The position numbers and the translations under genes were made by a program. Source: Pseudomonas sp. Leaf48 (GTDB lineage Bacteria; Pseudomonadota; Gammaproteobacteria; Pseudomonadales; Pseudomonadaceae). From it: a stretch of DNA of 64,000 nucleotides. The DNA lies in assembly GCF_001421885.1 (NCBI RefSeq), contig NZ_LMLH01000009.1:64604-128603 (forward strand), given 5' to 3'. This document shows, one piece after another, positions 56,507-64,000 of the stretch. Each line of letters starts with the position of its first letter. Positions within the stretch are counted from its first letter, which is position 1. The notes beneath the pieces are model-generated. The model worked only from the letters and a program-made list of their open reading frames with translations. It had not been told where the DNA came from and did not search any database.

Positions 56507-57121
56507 ATGACGCTCTCACTCGACCTGCTGCTGGGCTTCGCCCTGTTCGCCCTCGTCACTTCGATCACGCCCGGCCCGAACAACACCATGTTGCTGGCAT
56601 CCGGCGTGAACTTCGGCTTCAACCGTACCATTCCACACATGCTCGGCATCAGCTGCGGCTTTTTCCTGCTCGTGGTGGCCGTCGGTTTCGGACTGGGCGC
56701 GGTGTTCCAGACTTATCCTCTGTTGTATACCGTACTGCGTTATGTCGGCGCGGCGTATTTGTTGTACCTGGCATGGAAGATCGCCCATTCCGGGCCGGTC
56801 TCGGACAGTGACACAGGTGAGGCCAAACCGATCAGCTACCTGGGTGCCGCGGCGTTTCAGTGGGTCAACCCCAAGGCCTGGATCATGGCCATCGGTGCTA
56901 TCAGCACCTACACGCCGATGCAGGGCTATTTCACCAACGTGATCGTCATCGCCGCCGTTTTCGCCGTGATCAACCTGCCGAGCGTCGGACTCTGGGCCGC
57001 TTGCGGCACGCTGCTGCGCAATGTCCTCAAGGACCGCCGCTGGCTGCGCCTGTTCAACTGGGGCATGGCAGCGCTTCTGGTGGTTTCTTTGTATCCGTTG
57101 CTGCTCGAAAGCTTTAGCTGA
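56507..57121 (+). CDS. LysE-family exporter
   Basis: Protein of 204 aa with about six membrane helices. The LysE/RhtB signature is TPGPNNTMLLASGVNFGFNRTIPH and AFQWVNPKAWIMAIGA. Exports amino acids or their analogues across the inner membrane; substrate unknown. Single-gene unit. Confidence 0.88.
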   Translation: MTLSLDLLLGFALFALVTSITPGPNNTMLLASGVNFGFNRTIPHMLGISCGFFLLVVAVGFGLGAVFQTYPLLYTVLRYVGAAYLLYLAWKIAHSGPVSDSDTGEAKPISYLGAAAFQWVNPKAWIMAIGAISTYTPMQGYFTNVIVIAAVFAVINLPSVGLWAACGTLLRNVLKDRRWLRLFNWGMAALLVVSLYPLLLESFS

Positions 57122-57326
57122 CGCATTGCTTCAACCGGTTGCCCGATGCCTGTTAAGCTCACTTTTCAGGAGCGTTCCTACGCACTTTTAAATGAAGTTG
57201 TACTTCTTTAACGGCATCCGATCAGGTATTGGTAACGTTCTGAAAATCGCAGGCAGCTCACAAAGCTGCGTTTGCCGTTTGCAGTCACGAGCTTCCTGAT
57301 CCCGGAACACGCTCTGCGAGTCCTTT

Positions 57327-58481
57327 ATGAATAAACGTCCGTTGTATTTCGATTACGCCGCCACCACGCCGGTGGATGAGCGGGTCATCAAGGTTATGGT
57401 CGAGTGTCTGGGTTTTAACGGCAACTTCGGCAATCCCGCATCCAGCTCCCATGCCTTTGGCCAACAGGCTCGGCAATCGGTCGAACAGGCGCGGCGTCAG
57501 GTCGCCGAACTGGTCGGTGCAATGCCTGAGCAAATCGTCTGGACCTCCGGCGCCACCGAGTCGAATAACCTCGCACTCAAAGGTGTGGCCCAGGCTCGCA
57601 CGGCTGCCGGCGGTCACATCATCACCAGCCAGATCGAGCACAAGGCGATACTCGACACCGCCCGGCAATTGCAGGAGGCCGGTGTTGCGGTGACTTATCT
57701 TGTGCCTGACGCCGAAGGTCTGATCACCCCGCAAGCGGTCAGCGAAGCCATGCGCGAGGACACCTTCCTCGTCTCGCTGATGCTGGTCAACAACGAACTG
57801 GGTACGCTCAACGACATTCCTGCAATCGGCCAGGTGGTGCGCGGCAGCGGTGCGTTATTCCATGTCGACGCAGCGCAAGGCGCGGGCAAAGTGGCAATCG
57901 ACCTGGCGCAGTGGCCGGTGGACCTGATGTCGTTTTCGGCGCATAAACTCTATGGCCCAAAAGGTATCGGCGCGTTGTATGTCGGCCCGCGTGCGCAGCA
58001 GCGTCTGCAGGCGCAGATCCACGGCGGCGGTCACGAAGGTGGTTTGCGTTCCGGCACCCTGGCGACCCACCAGATCGTTGCCATGGGCGAGGCCTTCACC
58101 TTGGCGGCAGGCTGTTTTGACGCAGAGAAAGTCACGATCGTGCGCCTGCGCGAACGCTTGCTCGAACAACTGCTGAGCCTGCCCGGCGTGCGCCTCAATG
58201 GCAGCCCGAACCAGCGCATTCCACATACCCTGAGCCTGACCTTCAATGAAGGCGAGTTCAATTCGGCGGCGTTGGGCCATTCGATCGCGTTTTCCGCGAC
58301 CTCGGCCTGCAACTCCGCCAGCAATGCTCCATCCCACGTGCTGCTGGCCCTGGGGCATGACGCCCGTTCAGCCAGTCGCACCATCCGCTTGAGCCTGGGA
58401 CGTTTCACCACCGAGCAGGATATCGATCAAGCGGCAGAACTGATTAAAGCGGCCGTCGCGAGCGCTCCGGCGTTCTGGTAG
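57327..58481 (+). CDS. IscS-like cysteine desulfurase (stand-alone)
   Basis: Protein of 384 aa. PLP-lysine Lys207 in SAHKLYGPKG, His near SQIEHKAIL, and catalytic Cys328 in SATSACNSASNAPSHVL, as in IscS. The enzyme takes sulfur from cysteine for cofactors or tRNA modification. No isc, suf or thiI genes adjoin, so its partner is unknown. Its loop around Cys differs from housekeeping IscS (SACTSAS), suggesting a paralog. 205-base leader upstream without clear promoter motif. Confidence 0.87.
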   Translation: MNKRPLYFDYAATTPVDERVIKVMVECLGFNGNFGNPASSSHAFGQQARQSVEQARRQVAELVGAMPEQIVWTSGATESNNLALKGVAQARTAAGGHIITSQIEHKAILDTARQLQEAGVAVTYLVPDAEGLITPQAVSEAMREDTFLVSLMLVNNELGTLNDIPAIGQVVRGSGALFHVDAAQGAGKVAIDLAQWPVDLMSFSAHKLYGPKGIGALYVGPRAQQRLQAQIHGGGHEGGLRSGTLATHQIVAMGEAFTLAAGCFDAEKVTIVRLRERLLEQLLSLPGVRLNGSPNQRIPHTLSLTFNEGEFNSAALGHSIAFSATSACNSASNAPSHVLLALGHDARSASRTIRLSLGRFTTEQDIDQAAELIKAAVASAPAFW

Positions 58482-58483
58482 GT

Positions 58484-58497
58484 GCGAGCTAGCTCGC
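58484..58497. repeat. Single REP palindrome
   Basis: GCGAGCTAGCTCGC is a perfect 14-base palindrome right after the cysteine desulfurase stop, of the REP core type found elsewhere here. Confidence 0.6.
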
Positions 58498-58541
58498 GAT
58501 CGGCGTCGTACAAAAATGAATAGTGGTTAGCAGGAGTCACG

Positions 58542-60350
58542 ATGAATACGCAGTTTTCAATTAACGGATCGGTGCCCCAGCGCCTGGCACAAACCCGCGA
58601 GCTGATGAGCCGGGAGGGCATTCATGCCCTGCTGGTGCCGTCGGCCGACCCGCACCTGTCCGAATACCTGCCAGGCTACTGGCAAGGGCGGCAATGGTTG
58701 TCGGGTTTCCATGGTTCGGTCGGCACCCTGATCGTGACCGCCGATTTCGCCGGTGTCTGGGCAGACAGCCGGTATTGGGAGCAAGCGACCAAAGAACTCA
58801 ATGGCAGCGGCATCGAACTGGTCAAGCTGCAACCGGGTCAGCCCGGCCCGCTGGAATGGCTGGCCGAGCAAACGCCGGAGGGTGGTGTGGTCGCCGTCGA
58901 TGGCGCGGTCATGGCGGTGGCCTCGGCACGTACCCTGGGTAGCAAGCTCGAAGAACGCGGCGCGCGTTTGCGCACCGATATCGATGTGTTGAACTCGGTC
59001 TGGAGTGATCGTCCGAGCCTGCCGAACGAGCCGATTTATCAGCACTTGCCGCCACAGGCGACGGTCAGCCGTGGGGAAAAACTCGCCAAACTGCGTGAAG
59101 CCCTGCAGACCCGTGGTGCCGACTGGCATTTCATCGCCACCCTCGATGACATCGCCTGGCTGTTCAACCTGCGCGGCGGCGATGTGTCGTTCAACCCGGT
59201 GTTCGTTTCCTTCGCCCTGATCAGCCAGCAGCAAGCCACCTTGTTCGTGGCTTTGAGCAAAGTCAGCGCCGAACTGCGTGCGATTCTCGAGCGGGACGGC
59301 GTCACTCTGCGCGACTACAGCGAAGTGGCTGGCGCTCTGCAGGCGGTGCCTGATGGTGCGAGTCTGCAAGTCGATCCGGCGCGGGTCACCGCGGGCTTGC
59401 TGGATAACCTCGGCAGCGGCGTCAAACTGATCGAAGGCCTCAATCCGACCACTCTCGCCAAGTCGCAGAAAAGCCAGGCCGATGCCGGGCACATTCGCCA
59501 GGCCATGGAGCAGGACGGTGCGGCACTGTGCGAGTTCTTCACCTGGCTGGACAGCGCCATGGGCCGCGAGCGCATCACCGAGCTGACCATTGATGAAAAG
59601 CTGACTGCCGCCCGTGAGCGCCGTCCGGATTATGTATCGCTGAGTTTCAATACCATCGCCGCGTTCAACGCCAACGGCGCGATGCCGCACTACCATGCCA
59701 CCGAAGAAGAGCACGCGGTGATCGAAGGTGACGGTCTGTTGCTGATCGACTCCGGCGGCCAGTATCTGGGCGGTACCACTGACATCACGCGGATGGTTCC
59801 GGTCGGCACACCAACCGCCGAGCAGAAGCGTGATTGCACCCGCGTGCTCAAGGGCGTGATTGCCTTGTCCCGCGCGCAATTTCCGAAGGGTATTCTCTCG
59901 CCATTGCTCGACTCCATCGCCCGTGCGCCGATCTGGGCTGAAAGCGTCGACTACGGTCACGGCACCGGCCACGGTGTAGGCTACTTCCTGAACGTTCACG
60001 AAGGTCCGCAAGTAATCGCCTATCAGGCAGCCCCGGCACCGCAAACCGCGATGCTGCCGGGCATGATCACTTCCATTGAACCGGGTACCTACCGTCCTGG
60101 CCGTTGGGGTGTGCGCATCGAGAACCTGGCGATGAACCGTGAGGCAGGCAAAAGCGAATTCGGCGAGTTCCTCAAATTCGAAACCCTGACCCTGTGTCCG
60201 ATCGACACCCGCTGCCTGGAGACGTCACTGCTGACCGAGGACGAAAAGCAGTGGTTCAACGCCTACCACGCCGAAGTGCGTGAGCGTTTGAGCCCGTTGC
60301 TCGACGGTGCAGCTCTTGAATGGTTGAACACCCGCACCGCGGCTATTTGA
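58542..60350 (+). CDS. M24B aminopeptidase P-family metallopeptidase
   Basis: Protein of 602 aa with two creatinase N-terminal domains and a C-terminal M24 domain. Metal ligands appear in LLLIDSGGQYLGGTTDITRM, HGTGHGVGYFLN and SIEPGTYRPGRWGVRIEN. It removes an N-terminal residue before proline. The three-domain, about 600-residue form matches the XPNPEP-type enzymes of bacteria and eukaryotes. Start with CAGGAG upstream. Ends before a perfect hairpin. Confidence 0.9.
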   Translation: MNTQFSINGSVPQRLAQTRELMSREGIHALLVPSADPHLSEYLPGYWQGRQWLSGFHGSVGTLIVTADFAGVWADSRYWEQATKELNGSGIELVKLQPGQPGPLEWLAEQTPEGGVVAVDGAVMAVASARTLGSKLEERGARLRTDIDVLNSVWSDRPSLPNEPIYQHLPPQATVSRGEKLAKLREALQTRGADWHFIATLDDIAWLFNLRGGDVSFNPVFVSFALISQQQATLFVALSKVSAELRAILERDGVTLRDYSEVAGALQAVPDGASLQVDPARVTAGLLDNLGSGVKLIEGLNPTTLAKSQKSQADAGHIRQAMEQDGAALCEFFTWLDSAMGRERITELTIDEKLTAARERRPDYVSLSFNTIAAFNANGAMPHYHATEEEHAVIEGDGLLLIDSGGQYLGGTTDITRMVPVGTPTAEQKRDCTRVLKGVIALSRAQFPKGILSPLLDSIARAPIWAESVDYGHGTGHGVGYFLNVHEGPQVIAYQAAPAPQTAMLPGMITSIEPGTYRPGRWGVRIENLAMNREAGKSEFGEFLKFETLTLCPIDTRCLETSLLTEDEKQWFNAYHAEVRERLSPLLDGAALEWLNTRTAAI

Positions 60351-60356
60351 CCGGCT

Positions 60357-60390
60357 GACACCCAGGCGCTATGGCCGGCGCCTGGGTGTC
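60357..60390. terminator. Perfect hairpin between convergent genes
   Basis: GACACCCAGGCGC and GCGCCTGGGTGTC form a 13-base-pair stem around an eight-base loop. It lacks a T-run but stands where both convergent genes should stop. Confidence 0.7.
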
Positions 60391-60409
60391 GACATCCATC
60401 GGTCAAGAT

Positions 60410-61000
60410 TCAGCTCAGGGCCTCAATGACGAAATCCAGTCGATCCTGGCCGAAGAACAGCTGATTATCGACAAACATGCTCGGTGCGCCGAACACCCCT
60501 CGCTGCACGGCCTGCTCGGTGTTGTGCTTGAGGATGGACTTGATTTCTTCGTCGCAGGTTAAGGCCAACACCTCTGTTGGATCGAAAGCGTTTTGGCTCA
60601 GGACAGCCGCTACGGTTGTCGGCTCATCAAGGCTGCGGCCGTCGACCCAGAGGGCCTTGAACAGGCAATCGATGAAGGCGCCGAAGCGTTCCGGGTGGCG
60701 CAATTGAATGCCGGTTACGGCACGCATGAGCATCAATGTGTTGATCGGGAAGTGCGGATTGAATTTCAGCGGCACGCCGTAACGTCTGGCGTAGCGATCC
60801 AGGTCCTGAAACATGTAGCGGCCTTTGGCTGGAACGGTCGCCGGGGAGGCGTTGCCGGTGGCTTTGAAGACACCGCCCAGCAGGATCGGAATGTAGATCA
60901 GCCGGGCGTCGGCCTCGGCGCAGATCTTTGGTAGCTGGGTGTAAGCCAGGTAGGTGGCAGGACTGCCGAGATCAAAGTAGAACTCCACGGTTTTGCTCAT
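60410..61000 (-). CDS. 2-hydroxychromene-2-carboxylate isomerase / DsbA-like (kappa GST)
   Basis: Protein of 196 aa with a thioredoxin-fold kappa-GST layout. FYFDLGSPATYLAY carries Ser13, the catalytic residue position, and GVFGAPSMFVDNQLFFGQDRLDF is the conserved C-terminal motif. Uses glutathione for isomerisation; the natural substrate in this cluster is unknown. 36 bases downstream of the SDR gene on the same strand, likely an operon controlled by the adjacent TetR. Confidence 0.85.
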   Translation of the reverse strand: MSKTVEFYFDLGSPATYLAYTQLPKICAEADARLIYIPILLGGVFKATGNASPATVPAKGRYMFQDLDRYARRYGVPLKFNPHFPINTLMLMRAVTGIQLRHPERFGAFIDCLFKALWVDGRSLDEPTTVAAVLSQNAFDPTEVLALTCDEEIKSILKHNTEQAVQRGVFGAPSMFVDNQLFFGQDRLDFVIEALS

Positions 61001-61036
61001 ATTCGGTGTGCTCGTCTTGTTGTTATGGGGATGGGC

Positions 61037-61765
61037 TTACCAGCGTTCGCTCCAGGGGCGCAGGTCCAGCTCGAAGGTCCAGGCGTCGCGAGGCTGGCTG
61101 TGCAGGTACCAGTAGTTCTCGGCAATGTGCTCGGGATTGAGGATGCCGTCCTGGTCCTTGGTTGCGTACTTCTGCGGGAAGCTGTCGCGAATGAAGTCGG
61201 TATCGATGGCGCCGTCGACCACCACATGGGCGACATGAATGTTCATCGGTCCAAGTTCGCGGGCCATGCTCTGCGCCAGCGCACGAATCCCGTGCTTGGC
61301 TCCGGCGAATGCGGCAAAGCCGGCGGCGCCACGCATACCTGCGGTGGCTCCGGTAAACAAAATGGTGCCCCGTTGACGCTTGGCCATGCGCTTGGCCACT
61401 TCACGCGCGTTGAGAAAACCCGAAAAGCAGGCCATTTCCCAAATCTTGAAATACTTGCGCGCAGTTTCTTCGAGAATGCTGCATGGCACATTGGCGCCGA
61501 TATTGAAAACGAAGGCTTCGATAGGGCCGATCTGGCTTTCAATCTGCTCGACCAGGGCAATCACGTCTTCTTCTTTACGGGCATCGCAGGCAAAACCGTG
61601 GGCTTCGCCGCCACGGGCGTGGATGGCATCCACCAGCGGCTGGAGTTTGTCCGCGCTACGGCGGGTCACGCAAGCGACAAAACCTTCTTCGGCGAAGCGC
61701 TTGGCAATGGCGCCGCCCGTGGCGTCACCTGCGCCGACAACCAGTACGACCTTCTTGTTATTCAT
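61037..61765 (-). CDS. SDR-family oxidoreductase lacking the catalytic tyrosine
   Basis: Protein of 242 aa. Rossmann loop VVGAGDATGGAIA is preserved; the active-site region reads GFAAFAGAKHGIRAL, with Phe instead of the usual Tyr before the Lys. A subfamily with the FAGAK form exists, so this is likely a conserved variant rather than decay. Divergent from the TetR gene, upstream of the isomerase. Substrate unknown. Confidence 0.85.
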   Translation of the reverse strand: MNNKKVVLVVGAGDATGGAIAKRFAEEGFVACVTRRSADKLQPLVDAIHARGGEAHGFACDARKEEDVIALVEQIESQIGPIEAFVFNIGANVPCSILEETARKYFKIWEMACFSGFLNAREVAKRMAKRQRGTILFTGATAGMRGAAGFAAFAGAKHGIRALAQSMARELGPMNIHVAHVVVDGAIDTDFIRDSFPQKYATKDQDGILNPEHIAENYWYLHSQPRDAWTFELDLRPWSERW

Positions 61766-61794
61766 GCTTGTTACTCATGGCTGGATCCCTTTGG

Positions 61795-61822
61795 TAAACG
61801 ATCGTTAACTAAACGAACGTTA
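61795..61822. promoter_or_regulatory. Tandem operator of the TetR/SDR divergent pair
   Basis: TAAACGATCGTTA (61795-61807) and TAAACGAACGTTA (61810-61822) are near-identical 13-base palindromes spaced 15 bases centre to centre, between the SDR and TetR genes. Likely binding sites for the TetR protein. Confidence 0.75.
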
Positions 61823-61869
61823 TGCTATGATTCGACAAGCGTCAAGGCGATATAATTCGGGAGAAGGGC

Positions 61870-62430
61870 ATGCGTTATTCGGCCAGTCACAAGCTGGAGA
61901 CCAAAGAGAAACTGCTGCAAAGCAGTGCGTTATCAGCCAAGAAATCCGGCTTCTCGACGGTGGGAGTCGATGGCCTGATGAAAGCGATCGGTTTAAGCGG
62001 CGGGGCGTTTTACAGTCATTTCTCGTCGAAAGACGAGTTGTTCGCCAATATTGTCGAGCGCGAGTTGGGTCAAAGCCTGGAGCGCCTGGGGGCGGATGGC
62101 AACCGTGAAAAACTGCAGCGCTGCCTGAAGCTTTACCTGAGCATGTCCCATGTCGAGCACCCCGACACCGGTTGTGTATTGCCGGCCTTGGGGGCGGAAA
62201 TTGCCCGCGCTGACGTGGAGATTCGGCAACAGGCAGAACACTGGATCTGTCGGCTTCAGGAGAGCTGGGCGCAGATCCTGCAAAGCGACAGCCTGGCCTG
62301 GGCGATTCTATCGCAGTGCATCGGTGCGCTGGTCGTGGCGCGGATGCTGGCTACACCGCAGATCCAGCGTGCGGTGTTGCAGTCCAGCTACGATGAGATT
62401 GGCCGTCAGATCGCAGGCCCGGGGGGCTGA
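61870..62430 (+). CDS. TetR-family transcriptional regulator
   Basis: Protein of 186 aa. Helix-turn-helix KSGFSTVGVDGLMKAIGLSGGAFYSHFSSKDELF (read in parts) is typical TetR. GGGAGAAGGGC precedes the ATG. It is divergent from the SDR-isomerase pair and should repress it through the tandem operator. Ligand unknown. Confidence 0.87.
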   Translation: MRYSASHKLETKEKLLQSSALSAKKSGFSTVGVDGLMKAIGLSGGAFYSHFSSKDELFANIVERELGQSLERLGADGNREKLQRCLKLYLSMSHVEHPDTGCVLPALGAEIARADVEIRQQAEHWICRLQESWAQILQSDSLAWAILSQCIGALVVARMLATPQIQRAVLQSSYDEIGRQIAGPGG

Positions 62431-62439
62431 CGGGGCGGC

Positions 62440-62721
62440 CTATTTGCAGATGACGATCATGCTGCGACTGGTATAACCGGCAGGGTTGAGGCCAAACGGA
62501 TAGTCGCCCGGCTCTTCCACCGTGTCCCCCGACTTGGCAATGACCTTGTACCCCTTGGGAGCGCAGGCGTTGGTGGCGGTGGCGTTGCACTTGTCCCAGG
62601 ATGATGACAGGCCGGAACAGTTGATGTGCAAGCCTTTCTTGCCGTGTTTGACCTGGGACTTTGACGTCGCCGCGCAGCCCGCAATTGCAAGTACGGCGAT
62701 GAGTAGCAAAATTCGTTTCAT
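62440..62721 (-). CDS. Hypothetical small lipoprotein
   Basis: Protein of 93 aa with signal peptide and lipobox IAGC (Cys16). Further cysteines in INCSG, DKCN, ACAPKG and VICK may form disulfides. AAGGACAG precedes the ATG. Ends with SMIVICK. It resembles small cysteine-containing lipoproteins of pseudomonads but I do not recognise a function. Convergent with the TetR gene. Confidence 0.78.
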   Translation of the reverse strand: MKRILLLIAVLAIAGCAATSKSQVKHGKKGLHINCSGLSSSWDKCNATATNACAPKGYKVIAKSGDTVEEPGDYPFGLNPAGYTSRSMIVICK

Positions 62722-62891
62722 TACTGTCCTTAAGCGTTCCCGAGTCTTGTGCCCGGGTCTGGCTGCATTCGCTCGCGCTTGAAGCGTTCTGATACATCCC
62801 TATCCTGAATGTCCATGGTCTGACTTTATGCGCGCGGGTTTAAACATGGCCTAATTGAGCGTCAAATGCCAGACCTTCGTCATATCTACTC

Positions 62892-63779
62892 TCAATCCGC
62901 TGCTATTGCTGGCTTGGCAGTGCTGCCCATGGTCATGGTGGCGCCGACGGAAGCCAGGATGATGCACAGGATGGCCATCCACTGTGAAAACGACAGGTAT
63001 TCTTGCAAAAACAGCAACCCCGACAGCGCACCGATTGCGGGCTCGATGCTCATCAATGTGCCAAAGGTTCTGGCAGGCATGCGCGTCAGAGCGACCATCT
63101 CCAGTGTGTAGGGCAGGGCGGTGGACAAGATGGCAACCCCAAGCGCTACCGGGATCAGCGATGGGGTCAGCAGGGCAGAGCCTGCATGGACAATACCGAT
63201 AGGGGCCACGAAGAGCGCTGCGATCATCACCCCGAGCGCAGCGGTCTGCACGCCATTGTCGGCGCCGGCCTTTTGTCCGAAGAGAATGTACACGGCCCAG
63301 CAGACCCCAGCGCCCAAGGCGTAACAGGCACCGGTCAGATCAATCCCCGCGCTCGCTTCTCCCATGGGTATAAGCAATAACAAGCCGGCAGCAGCCAGGG
63401 CGATCCACAGAAAGTCGATCGCGCGACGGGAGGCGTAGATAGCAACCGCCAATGGTCCGGTGAACTCCAGCGCTACCGCGATCCCCAGGGGGACTGTCTG
63501 CAGTGACATATAAAAGAGGAAGTTCATGCCGCCCAGCGCCATTCCGTAAACGACAACGGTGCGCAGGGATTTTGCCGTGAGTTTCGCGCGCCATGGCCGC
63601 AGGATCAGCATCATGATCACGCTGGCGAACACCAGGCGCATCGTAGTTGTCCCTTGCGCTCCGATAACGGGAAACATGCTTTTGGCCAGGGAGGCACCGG
63701 ACTGGATCGATGCCATGGCTATCAGCAATAGTCCAACCGAGAACAGGGTGGAGGCCAGGGGGCGTGGCTGGTCATTCAT
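62892..63779 (-). CDS. EamA/RhtA-like transporter (DMT superfamily)
   Basis: Protein of 295 aa with ten predicted membrane helices in two EamA repeats. RhtA-type segments include GAQGTTTMRL and LEFTGPLAVA in the first repeat and IEPAIGALSGLLFLQE in the second. Such proteins export amino acids (threonine/homoserine) or metabolites. Single-gene unit. Substrate unproven. Confidence 0.85.
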   Translation of the reverse strand: MNDQPRPLASTLFSVGLLLIAMASIQSGASLAKSMFPVIGAQGTTTMRLVFASVIMMLILRPWRAKLTAKSLRTVVVYGMALGGMNFLFYMSLQTVPLGIAVALEFTGPLAVAIYASRRAIDFLWIALAAAGLLLLIPMGEASAGIDLTGACYALGAGVCWAVYILFGQKAGADNGVQTAALGVMIAALFVAPIGIVHAGSALLTPSLIPVALGVAILSTALPYTLEMVALTRMPARTFGTLMSIEPAIGALSGLLFLQEYLSFSQWMAILCIILASVGATMTMGSTAKPAIAAD

Positions 63780-63913
63780 TGCGCGGCATCGTCCGAATCA
63801 GGATGTGAAGAGGGGGGTTGCTTGGCTTTGGGCAATATACTGCGCATTCCCTGCGGGCTCGTCTATATATAAGCAGCGTTTTTAGCTATCTCGATAGAAA
63901 ACCAAATCAACCC

Positions 63914-63941
63914 TTGACGGCAGATTCTGGAAGCCTATAAT
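63914..63941 (+). promoter_or_regulatory. Strong sigma-70 promoter, possibly of a stable-RNA operon
   Basis: TTGACG, sixteen bases, TATAAT, then a GC-rich discriminator (TTCGCCCC), preceded by an AT-rich stretch like an UP element. No start codon with a ribosome site follows in the last 59 bases. The strength and discriminator suggest a stringently controlled rRNA or tRNA operon starting just beyond the window. Confidence 0.55.
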
Positions 63942-64000
63942 TCGCCCCACTTCCGGCGCAGTCGAAACGGAAAACTCCTTGGTAAACAATGAGTTGCGCA

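Overview
The window looks like chromosome of a fluorescent Pseudomonas (P. fluorescens group). The reasons are high GC, short intergenic gaps, gene blocks I know from memory in P. aeruginosa (gpx-ospR-sagS, rocS2/rocA2-dgt, moeA-moaB-mobA, atuRABCDEF, dsbG-dsbD plus a two-component pair, fpvGHJKCDEF), and REP/REPIN palindromes of the P. fluorescens type. All family and synteny statements come from reading and memory; no search was run. I see no tRNA, rRNA body, IS element, prophage or CRISPR array.

Layout. 1-4.3 kb: end of a probable glutathione peroxidase gene, the redox regulator ospR, the hybrid kinase sagS, an AAA-type ATPase and a free methionine-R-sulfoxide reductase. 4.3-12.2 kb: signalling block with a large HD-GYP protein, a BvgS/RocS-like hybrid kinase, its LuxR-type regulator and an orphan receiver. 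12.4-20.4 kb: dgt, a YqjD/YqjE-like membrane trio, an ammonium transporter, a KefB-like antiporter, small redox and RNA-modification genes and a lipoprotein. 20.5-24.4 kb: molybdenum cofactor genes mobA, moaB and moeA, then a YegS-type lipid kinase. 24.4-28.4 kb: a NarX/NarL-like pair, a degenerate HPt-like protein and cheV with a sigma-28 promoter. 28.4-30.4 kb: a symmetric REP element, a MOSC protein, ppnP and an exonuclease.

30.5-39.7 kb is the acyclic terpene (citronellol/geraniol) catabolic operon atuABCDEF, with divergent atuR and a paired operator between them. 40.8-48.8 kb is a periplasmic disulfide/thiol relay (dsbG, TlpA-like, dsbD) and an OmpR-type two-component pair. Between dsbD and that pair sit three AT-richer tandem paralogs that I read as four-bladed hemopexin-like beta-propellers. 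This is the most unusual part of the window.

48.9-55.2 kb is fpvGHJKCDEF, the periplasmic ferripyoverdine reduction and iron-capture system, preceded by a good Fur box. Its ATPase gene fpvD carries an in-frame REPIN. 55.4-64 kb: a VOC protein, small lipoproteins, a LysE exporter, a lone IscS-like cysteine desulfurase, an M24 aminopeptidase, a TetR-controlled isomerase/SDR pair and an EamA transporter. A strong promoter at the right edge probably fires a stable-RNA operon lying beyond the window.
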